A stretch of 12,822 bases of DNA from an uncultured Campylobacter sp. (GCF_938030785.1 NZ_CALHIK010000112.1:1-12822); one strand, 5' to 3'; shown: positions 7,394 through 12,822, counted from the stretch's first letter. Notes: generated by a model from the letters alone, not told the origin. Made by a program: numbers and translations.

Positions 7394-7418
7394 TCCGCCA
7401 AATTTAGAAAGGAAAAGG

Positions 7419-8030
7419 ATGGATTTAGAGCAAATTTACAGGGGTGCGGGCGCGTATCTGCAGGGGCATTTTCTGCTTTCAAGCGGCAACCACTCGGAAT
7501 TCTATCTGCAAAGCGCCAAAGTACTTGAGGATCCGCAGCTCGCGGGACAGCTCGCAGACGAACTCGCCGCTATCATCGAAAAAGCGGGCGTGGAGTTTGA
7601 TAGCGTCTGTTCGCCCGCGCTGGGCGGAATTTTAGCGGGCTACGAGCTAGCTCGCGCAGCAAAAAAGCGTTTCATCTTTACCGAGCGCGTAGATCGCGTG
7701 ATGAGCCTGCGCCGCGGCTTTGAAGTGCATAAGGGCGAGAGATTTATCGTCTGCGACGATATCATCACGACGGGCGGCTCGGCGCTTGAGAGCGCGAGGC
7801 TCATCGAAAACCTCGGCGGCGAGGTCGTGGGCTTTGCCGCGCTTGCCAATCGCGGATTTTGCAAGGTCGCAAATTTAGCGGACAGTAACGCGAAAAAGGG
7901 TGCCAAGCTGCCTGCGGATAAGCCGTTTTTTGCGCTAGGCAATTTCGAGTTTGAAATTTACGAGCCCGCGACCTGCCCGCTTTGTGCCGCAGGAAGCAAG
8001 GCGATCAAGCCCGGCAGTCGCGGAAACTAG
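7419..8030 (+). CDS. pyrE: Orotate phosphoribosyltransferase
   Basis: PyrE joins orotate to PRPP to make orotidine 5'-monophosphate, the fifth step of de novo pyrimidine synthesis, in the cytoplasm. The 203-residue protein carries the PRPP-binding motif RFIVCDDIITTGGSA (108-122). It also has the N-terminal LLSSGNHSEFYLQ segment and the SPALGGILAGYELA loop (65-78). K82, K83 and R84 stand where the catalytic lysine region of the family lies. The C-terminus has a CPLC pair before a short basic tail, which I associate with epsilonproteobacterial PyrE. The ATG follows AAAGGAAAAGG. The next gene starts 95 bases on. Confidence 0.95.
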   Translation: MDLEQIYRGAGAYLQGHFLLSSGNHSEFYLQSAKVLEDPQLAGQLADELAAIIEKAGVEFDSVCSPALGGILAGYELARAAKKRFIFTERVDRVMSLRRGFEVHKGERFIVCDDIITTGGSALESARLIENLGGEVVGFAALANRGFCKVANLADSNAKKGAKLPADKPFFALGNFEFEIYEPATCPLCAAGSKAIKPGSRGN

Positions 8031-8060
8031 GCGCCGATTGCCGCTAACAAACCACAACGA

Positions 8061-8111
8061 GATTAAATTTTACCCTTCGGCTTTAGCGCGACGGAATTTT
8101 AAAATTTAATC
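8061..8111. repeat. 12-base inverted repeat upstream of the RDD gene
   Basis: GATTAAATTTTA at 8061-8072 and its exact reverse complement at 8100-8111 are separated by 27 bases. The right arm ends seven bases before the GGAG site of the RDD gene. In RNA this would be an AU-rich hairpin with a large loop, and each arm contains an AAATTT word. It might attenuate transcription, affect translation of the next gene, or simply be two RAATTY sites with matching flanks. Confidence 0.5.
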
Positions 8112-8125
8112 CAAAACGGAGCAAA

Positions 8126-8551
8126 ATGGCAAAACAAAAAGCTAAAATTTCACCGATCTTTCTGCGCGTAAAGGCCTTCATCGTCGATCTTTTCATCATC
8201 GCGATGCCCCTATTCTACGGCGTTACCTATCTCATCTTGGGCTCAAAGGAAGCTCTGTGGCGTAACCAAGCCGCGATCGCGCTTATCTGGCTCGCGTACG
8301 GCGCGATTTGCGCGGCATTTTACGCCCGCAGCGCCCAGACGCCGGGCTACAAGCTCGCTGGGCTTTATCTCATCGACATTCGCAGCGGACGCAAAGTAAG
8401 CTTTTTTAGGGCACTAGCTCGCTTTGGATGCTTCGTATTTGCAGGCTTTAGCGTCATCGGGCTTTTGATCTGCTTTTTTCGCAAAGATAGATTAAATTTA
8501 CACGACCTGCTAAGCGGAGCCGCGCCCGTCGTGCGAAAGGACGCGCAGTGA
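8126..8551 (+). CDS. RDD-family membrane protein
   Basis: This is a small inner-membrane protein of 141 residues from the RDD family, named for its conserved Arg and two Asp. The visible marks are R14 and D21 in the first helix (RVKAFIVDLF), the turn TPGYKLAGLYLIDIRSGRKV with D84, and the closing DRLNLHDLLSGA (121-132). Hydrophobic segments lie near 15-35, 49-67 and 98-118. Functions across the family are poorly defined; some members are linked to ion exchange or transport. The ATG follows GGAGCAAA. Its stop overlaps the rnhB start by four bases (GTGA), so the two are probably translationally coupled. It sits where C. jejuni has Cj0232c, as I recall. Confidence 0.87.
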   Translation: MAKQKAKISPIFLRVKAFIVDLFIIAMPLFYGVTYLILGSKEALWRNQAAIALIWLAYGAICAAFYARSAQTPGYKLAGLYLIDIRSGRKVSFFRALARFGCFVFAGFSVIGLLICFFRKDRLNLHDLLSGAAPVVRKDAQ

Positions 8552-9111
8552 GCGGGCAGATTTGCGGCATCGACGAGGCGGGGCGCGGCTGTCTTGCGGG
8601 TCCGCTTTGCGTCGCGGGCTGTGTGTTGCAGCGCGAGATCGCAGGACTTGCCGATAGTAAAAAACTAAGCGAAAAGCACCGCGAGGAGCTCTACGCCCAG
8701 ATTATCAAAAACTCGCGCTACAAAATCGTCGAAATTTCAAGCGCACAGGTCGATGAGATCGGACTCAGCGCATGTCTAAGATCGGCGCTTGAGCAGATTC
8801 TCGCGTATTTTATGGGTTTTAGCGGACAGATCATCTACGACGGCAACGCAACCTTCGGCGTACGCGGGCTTCAGACGCTCGTAAAGGCCGACGCGCAAAT
8901 CGCCGAAGTAAGCGCGGCGAGCATCCTTGCCAAGGTCACGCGCGACCGCACGATGCATGAGCTCGCGCAGCGCTATCCGCAATATGGCTTCGCGCAAAAC
9001 AAAGGCTACGGCTCGTGCGCGCACATCGCGGCGATCGAGCGGTACGGACTCACGCCGTTTCACCGTGCAAGCTACAAGATCAAATCGCTGCAACCCTCGC
9101 TGTTTGATTAA
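8548..9111 (+). CDS. rnhB: Ribonuclease HII
   Basis: RNase HII cuts the RNA strand of RNA:DNA hybrids and removes single ribonucleotides misincorporated into DNA. The protein has 187 residues. The four acidic metal-binding residues are in place: D9 and E10 in GIDEAGRG, D98 in IIYDGN, and D115 in VKADAQ. The 17-residue spacing between the last two matches the family. SAASILAKVTRDR and the NKGYGS motif follow, and the protein ends in SLQPSLFD, which resembles a PCNA/sliding-clamp interaction peptide (QxxLF). The start is GTG at 8548, overlapping the TGA of the RDD gene, with GAAAGGA upstream. It is the last gene of the plus-strand run. Confidence 0.95.
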   Translation: MSGQICGIDEAGRGCLAGPLCVAGCVLQREIAGLADSKKLSEKHREELYAQIIKNSRYKIVEISSAQVDEIGLSACLRSALEQILAYFMGFSGQIIYDGNATFGVRGLQTLVKADAQIAEVSAASILAKVTRDRTMHELAQRYPQYGFAQNKGYGSCAHIAAIERYGLTPFHRASYKIKSLQPSLFD

Positions 9112-9260
9112 CGCAGCAGCAAGCTTGCTTTATCAGCGAGGAAAAACCGCCGATTTCAGCCGATACGATATTCGCTAGTTTTTGCCAGGCGAAATCCACT
9201 TTTTGCCTATCTAGCAATAATTTTAATAGCTCGCAGCCTGCGCTCTCGGCTATAGCCTAC

Positions 9261-9279
9261 TCCTGCGCTGCTTGCAGGA
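9261..9279 (+). terminator. Weak candidate terminator for the rnhB transcript
   Basis: A 6-base-pair stem TCCTGC/GCAGGA with a 7-base loop is followed by ATTTTATCT. It lies 150 bases after rnhB, and the stem is short, so the call is tentative. Confidence 0.3.
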
Positions 9280-9485
9280 ATTTTATCTAAAACCGCAAAC
9301 TCGGCTCGCTCGCTTATCCGCGCCGCGCAGTATGCTGAATAAAATTTAAAATTCCGCGCAGCGCAAATTCAGTCCGCACGCCCCAATAAAGCTTAAATTT
9401 AAATTTAGCCTTAACGACGAGAAGGCATCGCGCTTTAAATTTAAAATCCACGTAAAATTTTGAATGAAATTTTGTTATAAGAATG

Positions 9486-9522
9486 GCGGCTAAATTTTTA
9501 AAATTTCATCAAATTTAGCCGC
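9486..9522 (-). terminator. Strong hairpin after the lipoprotein gene, probably bidirectional
   Basis: GCGGCTAAATTT at 9486-9497 pairs perfectly with AAATTTAGCCGC at 9511-9522 around a 13-base loop. It begins 13 bases after the stop codon of the minus-strand lipoprotein gene. The GC half of the stem is at the base and the AT half at the tip, and the sequence after it on the minus strand is CATTCTTATAAC, so the T-run is weak. Both arms include an AAATTT word. Confidence 0.6.
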
Positions 9523-9534
9523 GAGATGAGGTGC

Positions 9535-10308
9535 TTATTGCCTTTCGTAGAAGCCCGCAAGAATATTTTGTGGCTTCATTTTACTATCGGTATCCTCTTT
9601 TCCGTCTGCGGTAAGTTTAAATTTATCGGACAGACTTACGCTCTTGTCGGCATTTACGATGAAATTTAGCTCGACCGTAGCCTGCGACGGTGCGTCATTC
9701 TCTGATTTTTTAAGCCCAAGACTTGCATCATATTGGTCTAATGTTATCTGCGAGTAATAAACAGTTCTTTTTAGATTTCCTATAATATAGTCAATAGTTG
9801 TATCGCTTTTATTGCTATTTTCTTTTCGTAATTCCTCTTTTAATTTATCGTCGCAATCTACTAACCCGTTTTCATCATAGTATTCTATTTTACCTTTAGT
9901 TTTGAGGACTTCTTGAAATTTTGCTTCACTAAGTTTGCAATGTTCATTTGCCAACTTAAGCAGACCTTGCATATCATAAGCCTTACTTTCGTAAAGAGCC
10001 ATAACACCATCTAAATATGTGTTTATCGTTTCTTGTTTAGATGATTTGAAACGCTCTACTTTACTTTCTTTCATTTTTACATTTATAGGTTCTACATCCA
10101 CATCGCAGACCATTTTGACCGTCTTTAATCCGCCGTTTTCCTCTTTGCTCCACGTGATATTTTTGCAGATTTTCGAGCCCTCGATCGCCGTGCCGATACT
10201 CATCGACTTAAAATCGGGTAGAGTGTAGTTTTTTACGAGCCCTACCTCATCCTCACCGCATCCTGTTAAAATCAATGCCGCCAGCGCGGCGCCTAGTACA
10301 TATTTCAT
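9535..10308 (-). CDS. Lipoprotein of unknown function
   Basis: The 257-residue product begins with a lipoprotein signal peptide (MKYVLGAALAALILTGC), whose lipobox LTGC places the acylated Cys at 17. GEDE follows, so Asp is not at +2 and outer-membrane sorting is plausible. The mature part is soluble and polar, with four further cysteines (48, 68, 124, 152) that could form two disulfides. Residues about 80-200 are Lys/Glu/Tyr-rich. The C-terminal part (TVELNFIVNADKSVSL) looks like beta strand. I recognise no family. The ATG follows AAAGGAGCGAAG. The codons for roughly residues 80-190 are markedly AT-rich, about one third GC by eye, while both ends match the neighbours. An eight-G tract lies 38-45 bases upstream of the start. 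Confidence 0.85.
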   Translation of the reverse strand: MKYVLGAALAALILTGCGEDEVGLVKNYTLPDFKSMSIGTAIEGSKICKNITWSKEENGGLKTVKMVCDVDVEPINVKMKESKVERFKSSKQETINTYLDGVMALYESKAYDMQGLLKLANEHCKLSEAKFQEVLKTKGKIEYYDENGLVDCDDKLKEELRKENSNKSDTTIDYIIGNLKRTVYYSQITLDQYDASLGLKKSENDAPSQATVELNFIVNADKSVSLSDKFKLTADGKEDTDSKMKPQNILAGFYERQ

Positions 10309-10336
10309 CTTCGCTCCTTTGAGATAAATTTTGAAA

Positions 10337-10353
10337 ATAATGCTACCCCCCCC
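10337..10353 (-). promoter_or_regulatory. Poly-G tract next to a -10-like box, lipoprotein promoter
   Basis: Reading the minus strand, GTTTTTAAGCA is followed by eight consecutive G (10353-10346), TAG, and CATTAT (10342-10337), which is one mismatch from a TATTAT -10 box. Transcription would start about 20 bases before the ATG at 10308. Campylobacter poly-G tracts of this length are known to slip, so expression may switch. Confidence 0.4.
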
Positions 10354-10490
10354 TGCTTAAAAACGGGTAAATTTAGAGCTTAAATTTTAAAATTTCGCTG
10401 CCAAAATTCTACGCTCTTAATCTACGAAATTCCCCGCGCTGTTTCGCGCGCAAAGGCGGTAAAATTTAGAAATTTTAACCAAACTTTCGC

Positions 10491-10496
10491 TATTAT
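10491..10496 (+). promoter_or_regulatory. -10 box for the TerC-family gene
   Basis: TATTAT lies in TTTCGCTATTATCACGG, 31 bases before the ATG at 10528. The preceding 15-base context ACCAAACTTTCGCTA recurs exactly upstream of the BI-1/YccA gene at 3559. Confidence 0.55.
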
Positions 10497-10527
10497 CACG
10501 GCTTAAATTTTTACCCAAAGGAAACCG

Positions 10528-11247
10528 ATGTTTGAATGGATCGCCTCACCCGAGGCATGGATCAGCCTGGCGACGCTCACGGGACTTGAGATCGTGCTTG
10601 GCATCGACAATATCATCTTTATCGCGATTTTATGCGGCCGCCTGCCCGAGGCGCAGCGCGGGCGTGCCCGTATAATCGGACTTGCGCTTGCGATGATCAC
10701 GCGCATTTTGCTGCTTCTTAGCCTAAGCTGGATCATGGGGCTAACCAAACCGCTATTTAGCGTGCTTGCGCGCGATTTTAGCGGCCGCGATCTCGTGCTA
10801 ATCGGCGGCGGATTGTTTCTGCTCGTCAAATCCACGCTCGAGATCCACTCCAGCGCCACCGGCGAGGCGCACGAGCATAGCGCTAGCGGCGGCAAGGCAA
10901 GCTTCGGCGGCACTCTCGTGCAGATCGCAGTTTTGGATATCATCTTTTCGCTCGACAGCGTCATCACCGCCGTGGGCATGGCGCAGCACCTGCCCGTGAT
11001 GATCCTCGCAGTCGTCATCGCCGTGGGCGTGATGATGCTCGCTAGCGGCGCGATCGCGCGCTTCGTGGACGCAAACCCGACGATCAAAATTTTAGCGCTT
11101 GCTTTTTTGATCCTAGTGGGCGTCTCGCTGATCGCCGATGGGCTGGGCTTTCACATACCTAAGGGCTATATCTACTTCTCGATGGCGTTTTCGCTACTGG
11201 TGGAGCTCATCAATATCCAGATCCGCAAAAAATCCGCCGCGAAATAG
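10528..11247 (+). CDS. TerC-family membrane protein, YgdQ-like
   Basis: This 239-residue inner-membrane protein belongs to the TerC family and resembles E. coli YgdQ over its whole length, from memory. Relatives are implicated in manganese export and in supplying Mn to exported enzymes, and historically in tellurite resistance. About seven hydrophobic segments are visible. The family's charged intramembrane motifs are intact: E21 and D27-N28 in EIVLGIDNIIF, and D137 and D143 in VLDIIFSLDSVITAVG. The C-terminal IPKGYIYFSMAFSLLVELINI is also typical. The loop at 105-117 holds E105, H107, E113, H115, E116 and H117, a possible metal-collecting cluster. The ATG follows CAAAGGAAACCG. It is divergent from the lipoprotein and separated by a 219-base gap with promoters for both. 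Confidence 0.9.
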   Translation: MFEWIASPEAWISLATLTGLEIVLGIDNIIFIAILCGRLPEAQRGRARIIGLALAMITRILLLLSLSWIMGLTKPLFSVLARDFSGRDLVLIGGGLFLLVKSTLEIHSSATGEAHEHSASGGKASFGGTLVQIAVLDIIFSLDSVITAVGMAQHLPVMILAVVIAVGVMMLASGAIARFVDANPTIKILALAFLILVGVSLIADGLGFHIPKGYIYFSMAFSLLVELINIQIRKKSAAK

Positions 11248-11282
11248 GAGGAGCGGAATTTTGCGAGATCTGAAAGGCGCGC

Positions 11283-11462
11283 ATGGGCTTTGCTAAATTT
11301 CTTTCGCCGCGACGTATCAAGCTTGCTCGCGGCACGGCTAGGGATTTGAAGCTACAGCCCGCGGCTGCAGACATAGCGAAATTTAGCTTTACGCTGGAGC
11401 GCTTGCGCTTTGCGGGAATTTTGGACTTAAAGCGCGACGGACTTTATCTGCCGATACGCTAG
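11283..11462 (+). pseudogene. 59-codon N-terminal piece ending in an in-frame TAG
   Basis: An ATG at 11283, with AAGG five bases upstream, opens a 59-codon frame that ends at TAG 11460-11462. The product starts MGFAKFLSPRRIKLARG and ends RDGLYLPIR. It is basic and has no membrane segment. The next frame downstream is in the same phase: after the TAG come GDELAV codons leading straight into the long ORF at 11478. The simplest reading is one original gene of about 483 codons interrupted by a stop that could derive from a CAG or similar codon. The alternatives are a separate small protein, or stop-codon readthrough. I do not recognise the family. Confidence 0.55.
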
Positions 11463-11477
11463 GGCGACGAGCTGGCG

Positions 11478-12734
11478 GTGATATATGAGGCTTCAAGCTC
11501 AAATTCCGGCCGCGGAGCTTTGAGGGGCTTAAATTCCGATCGCGAGGCTTCAAGCAGTGCCGATTTAAGCGGCGAAAATTCCGCAGAACGCCCTAACTGC
11601 GAAGTTTCAAGTAACGGAAATTCCACCGCCGCAAATTTAAACCGCGACGCATATAACGATACGGCGGCAAGTTCGCGCCAAAATTCTGCAGCATCTGATT
11701 TATCGGACAAAGATCGCAGCGGTATAAATTCCGCCGCTTTGGGTTTGATCCGTAAAGACTTAAGTGGCTCCCTATCTTTAAATTCTACCCGCGAGGAGCG
11801 CGGCGCTTCGGCAAACTCCGCCGCATCTCCGCTAGACTTTGTCAATCTAAGCCTAGGCGCGCAGCGCTGGAAGGACGCCGGTATCACGGCACTCGCCGCG
11901 ATATTCGCAGCCTTCGGCGTAGCACTGACCGCGATGAGCATCTACTGTATAATCTTTATTTTTGAAAAGAACGATCCTGCGGTGGCGATAGCCCTACCCG
12001 TCCTCGCGCCTTTTGCGTATTGCAGCTTCAAGTTTATGCGAAGAGACTGGCGCGCCGCGAAGTTCGGACGCATATTTGCGGCTCTCGCGCACTCCAAAGA
12101 GCCCAAGCGAAGCGGCGAAGCGAGCGGCTACGCCAGCGGCGTGCGCGTGCTGCAAAGCGGCGACGTTTATTATTTTGGCTTCGCGCTGGACGGGGTATAT
12201 TTATCGGGCGATAGCAAGCTGCAGATCGTCTCCGGTGCGCTACGTTCGGATCAAAATTTAGCGGAGCTTGCGGACGGCGAGAATTGCACGAAATTTAAAA
12301 ATTTAGACGCAGAAAATTCCGTAAATTCTACGAACGTTAAGAATTTTACGAAATCAGCGAATTCCGCAAGCTCTGTAAATTCTACTAGCGTAGCAAATTC
12401 TATAAATTCCGCCAGCTCTGCCGAAGCCGCGCCACCCGCCAAGGCGAAGGACGCCCCGCAGAGCTTCGAGCTGCAAAACGGCGATATTCTCCGCACCCGC
12501 TACAAGGACTACCGCGTAAGCGGACTGTGGAACCAAAGCCGCAGCAGCGAGCTCGGCGATACGCGCAGCGGGCTTCGGCGCGTGATAGATTTTATCGCGA
12601 GCGTGGCGCTACAACTCGGTCTGCGTCTAGGCGGCGCGCTCGTGTTGACGCGGCTCGGCGATCACATCGGCGGCTCCTTCGGCAACGCCCTAAGCTTCAT
12701 CGGATTTTTGCTGCTGCTTAGCCTTATGCTTTGA
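11478..12734 (+). CDS. Membrane protein of unknown function with Ser/Asn-rich tracts, likely continuation of the interrupted gene
   Basis: I do not recognise this 418-codon frame. Residues 4-118 are low-complexity, dominated by Ser, Asn, Ala, Asp and Arg, with NSA/NST units. Two membrane helices follow (about 137-163 and 168-186), then a basic stretch RRDWRAAKFGR. A soluble segment at 215-260 (SGDVYYFGFALDGVYLSGD) resembles the DGLYLPIR-GDELAV end of the upstream piece. A second Ser/Asn tract occupies 277-318. The C-terminal hydrophobic segments are at about 369-391 and 402-418. The first available start is GTG at 11478, which has no good ribosome binding site, and the frame is open back to the TAG at 11460. 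Translation alone from here is therefore doubtful, and the gene may be broken. The membrane helices and the open frame argue that it was coding until recently. Confidence 0.6.
   Translation: MIYEASSSNSGRGALRGLNSDREASSSADLSGENSAERPNCEVSSNGNSTAANLNRDAYNDTAASSRQNSAASDLSDKDRSGINSAALGLIRKDLSGSLSLNSTREERGASANSAASPLDFVNLSLGAQRWKDAGITALAAIFAAFGVALTAMSIYCIIFIFEKNDPAVAIALPVLAPFAYCSFKFMRRDWRAAKFGRIFAALAHSKEPKRSGEASGYASGVRVLQSGDVYYFGFALDGVYLSGDSKLQIVSGALRSDQNLAELADGENCTKFKNLDAENSVNSTNVKNFTKSANSASSVNSTSVANSINSASSAEAAPPAKAKDAPQSFELQNGDILRTRYKDYRVSGLWNQSRSSELGDTRSGLRRVIDFIASVALQLGLRLGGALVLTRLGDHIGGSFGNALSFIGFLLLLSLML
11487..11831 (+). repeat. Low-complexity Ser/Asn coding tract built from AAATTC words
   Basis: Eight RAATTY words, mostly AAATTC followed by CG or CGC, occur between about 11497 and 11790. 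They are nearly all in the phase that reads AAT-TCN, giving Asn-Ser. The spacing is irregular, so this is a dispersed motif array rather than a tandem repeat. The reverse strand is also free of stops and reads AEF/VEF units, a by-product of the same words. Confidence 0.6.
12288..12431 (+). repeat. Second Ser/Asn coding tract, dense RAATTY array
   Basis: Nine RAATTY words lie within about 120 bases (AAATTT, AAATTC, GAATTT and GAATTC all occur). They encode repeated NS, NST and NF in the plus-strand frame. Chance expectation is well under one. The tract separates the DGVYLSGD segment from the C-terminal region. Confidence 0.65.
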
Positions 12735-12822
12735 AAGGCGAATTTCAAACGGCAGCCTCGCGGAATTTTGCAACTTCAAGGAATTTCAAATTTCGCAATT
12801 TCGCAGAATTCCGCAGCGAGCG
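12735..12822 (+). other. Right-hand edge without a gene, RAATTY cluster
   Basis: After the last stop codon the 88 bases hold five RAATTY words, with repeated AATTTC units and the pair GGAATTT and GAATTCC, able to form imperfect hairpins. I see no reading frame and no clear terminator. Confidence 0.45.

Larger units (their letters stand above)
9112..9534. other. 423-base stretch without a gene, rich in RAATTY words
   Basis: Between convergent rnhB and the lipoprotein gene I find no credible reading frame. The stretch holds a perfect 12-base palindrome AGCAAGCTTGCT (9118-9129) just after rnhB, a weak hairpin TCCTGC/GCAGGA (9261-9279) followed by ATTTTAT, and a strong hairpin at its right end. 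Twelve copies of RAATTY lie between about 9278 and 9516, where fewer than one is expected by chance. I see no tRNA or recognisable structured RNA. Confidence 0.6.

Noticed and set aside
9118..9129. Perfect palindrome AGCAAGCTTGCT taken as a terminator or operator
   Set aside because: With no loop it can form only a four-base-pair hairpin, it contains an ordinary HindIII-type palindrome, and no T-run follows. I mention it only as part of the gap.
8776..9178. Frames of 83 and 105 codons overlapping rnhB
   Set aside because: RNase HII catalytic motifs occupy this DNA on the plus strand. The alternatives are Arg-rich shadow frames.
9180..9345. Open minus-strand frame of about 53 codons in the gap after rnhB
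   Set aside because: It has no ATG or GTG with a ribosome binding site near its beginning and no resemblance to any family. It is short enough to be chance.
11459..11941. 160-codon minus-strand frame with AEF, VEF and SEF units
   Set aside because: It is the mirror reading of the AAATTC words of the plus-strand tract. It has no ribosome binding site or recognisable domain, and the plus frame carries convincing membrane helices and continues in both directions.
12251..12496. 81-codon minus-strand frame rich in EF dipeptides
   Set aside because: It has the same cause: RAATTY words lack stops in this frame on both strands. It has no start signal and no hydrophobic or domain structure of its own.
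1..12822. CRISPR array, tRNA, rRNA, insertion sequence, integrase or toxin-antitoxin pair
   Set aside because: I found no regularly spaced direct repeats, no cloverleaf or rRNA sequence, no transposase or recombinase motifs, and no small paired genes of that type on either strand.

Overview
The window looks like chromosomal DNA from a Campylobacter of the GC-richer, oral type (C. gracilis is my guess). The reasons are a mid-40s GC content by eye, the abundance of AAATTT-like words, AAGGAG-type ribosome binding sites, TATAAT-type -10 boxes without clear -35 boxes, and the gene order. As I recall it, C. jejuni carries the same block in the same relative orientation: Cj0238 (MscS channel), Cj0237 (carbonic anhydrase), Cj0236c (Bax inhibitor-1 like), Cj0235c (secG), Cj0234c (frr), Cj0233c (pyrE), Cj0232c (small membrane protein). 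The species is an inference; the synteny is from memory.

Left block, minus strand (1-3478): four genes overlap head to tail behind one promoter. They are a beta-carbonic anhydrase, a 700-residue MscS-family channel, a 57-residue protein that is half Asp/Glu, and a divergent Fe/Mn superoxide dismutase homologue that runs off the window edge. Middle block, plus strand (3610-9111): a BI-1/YccA membrane protein, secG, frr, a DUF4153-type membrane protein that seems to be inserted between frr and pyrE, pyrE, an RDD-family membrane protein and rnhB. These are mostly housekeeping functions: protein export, ribosome recycling, pyrimidine synthesis, and RNA:DNA hybrid removal.

Right block (9112-12822): a 423-base stretch with no gene, then a minus-strand lipoprotein of unknown function with an AT-rich core and an eight-base poly-G tract in its promoter region. 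Divergent from it is a TerC/YgdQ-family membrane protein. Last comes an unrecognised membrane protein split by an in-frame TAG, whose two Ser/Asn-rich tracts are built from repeats of AAATTC-like words.

The broadest signal is the palindrome RAATTY. I count about 124 copies by eye, where about 12-17 would be expected by chance. They are packed into gaps and low-complexity coding tracts and are nearly absent from conserved genes such as frr. In C. jejuni RAATTY is the site whose methylation marks DNA as acceptable for natural transformation, so here it may act as an uptake-sequence system that has shaped intergenic DNA, terminators and even protein sequence.
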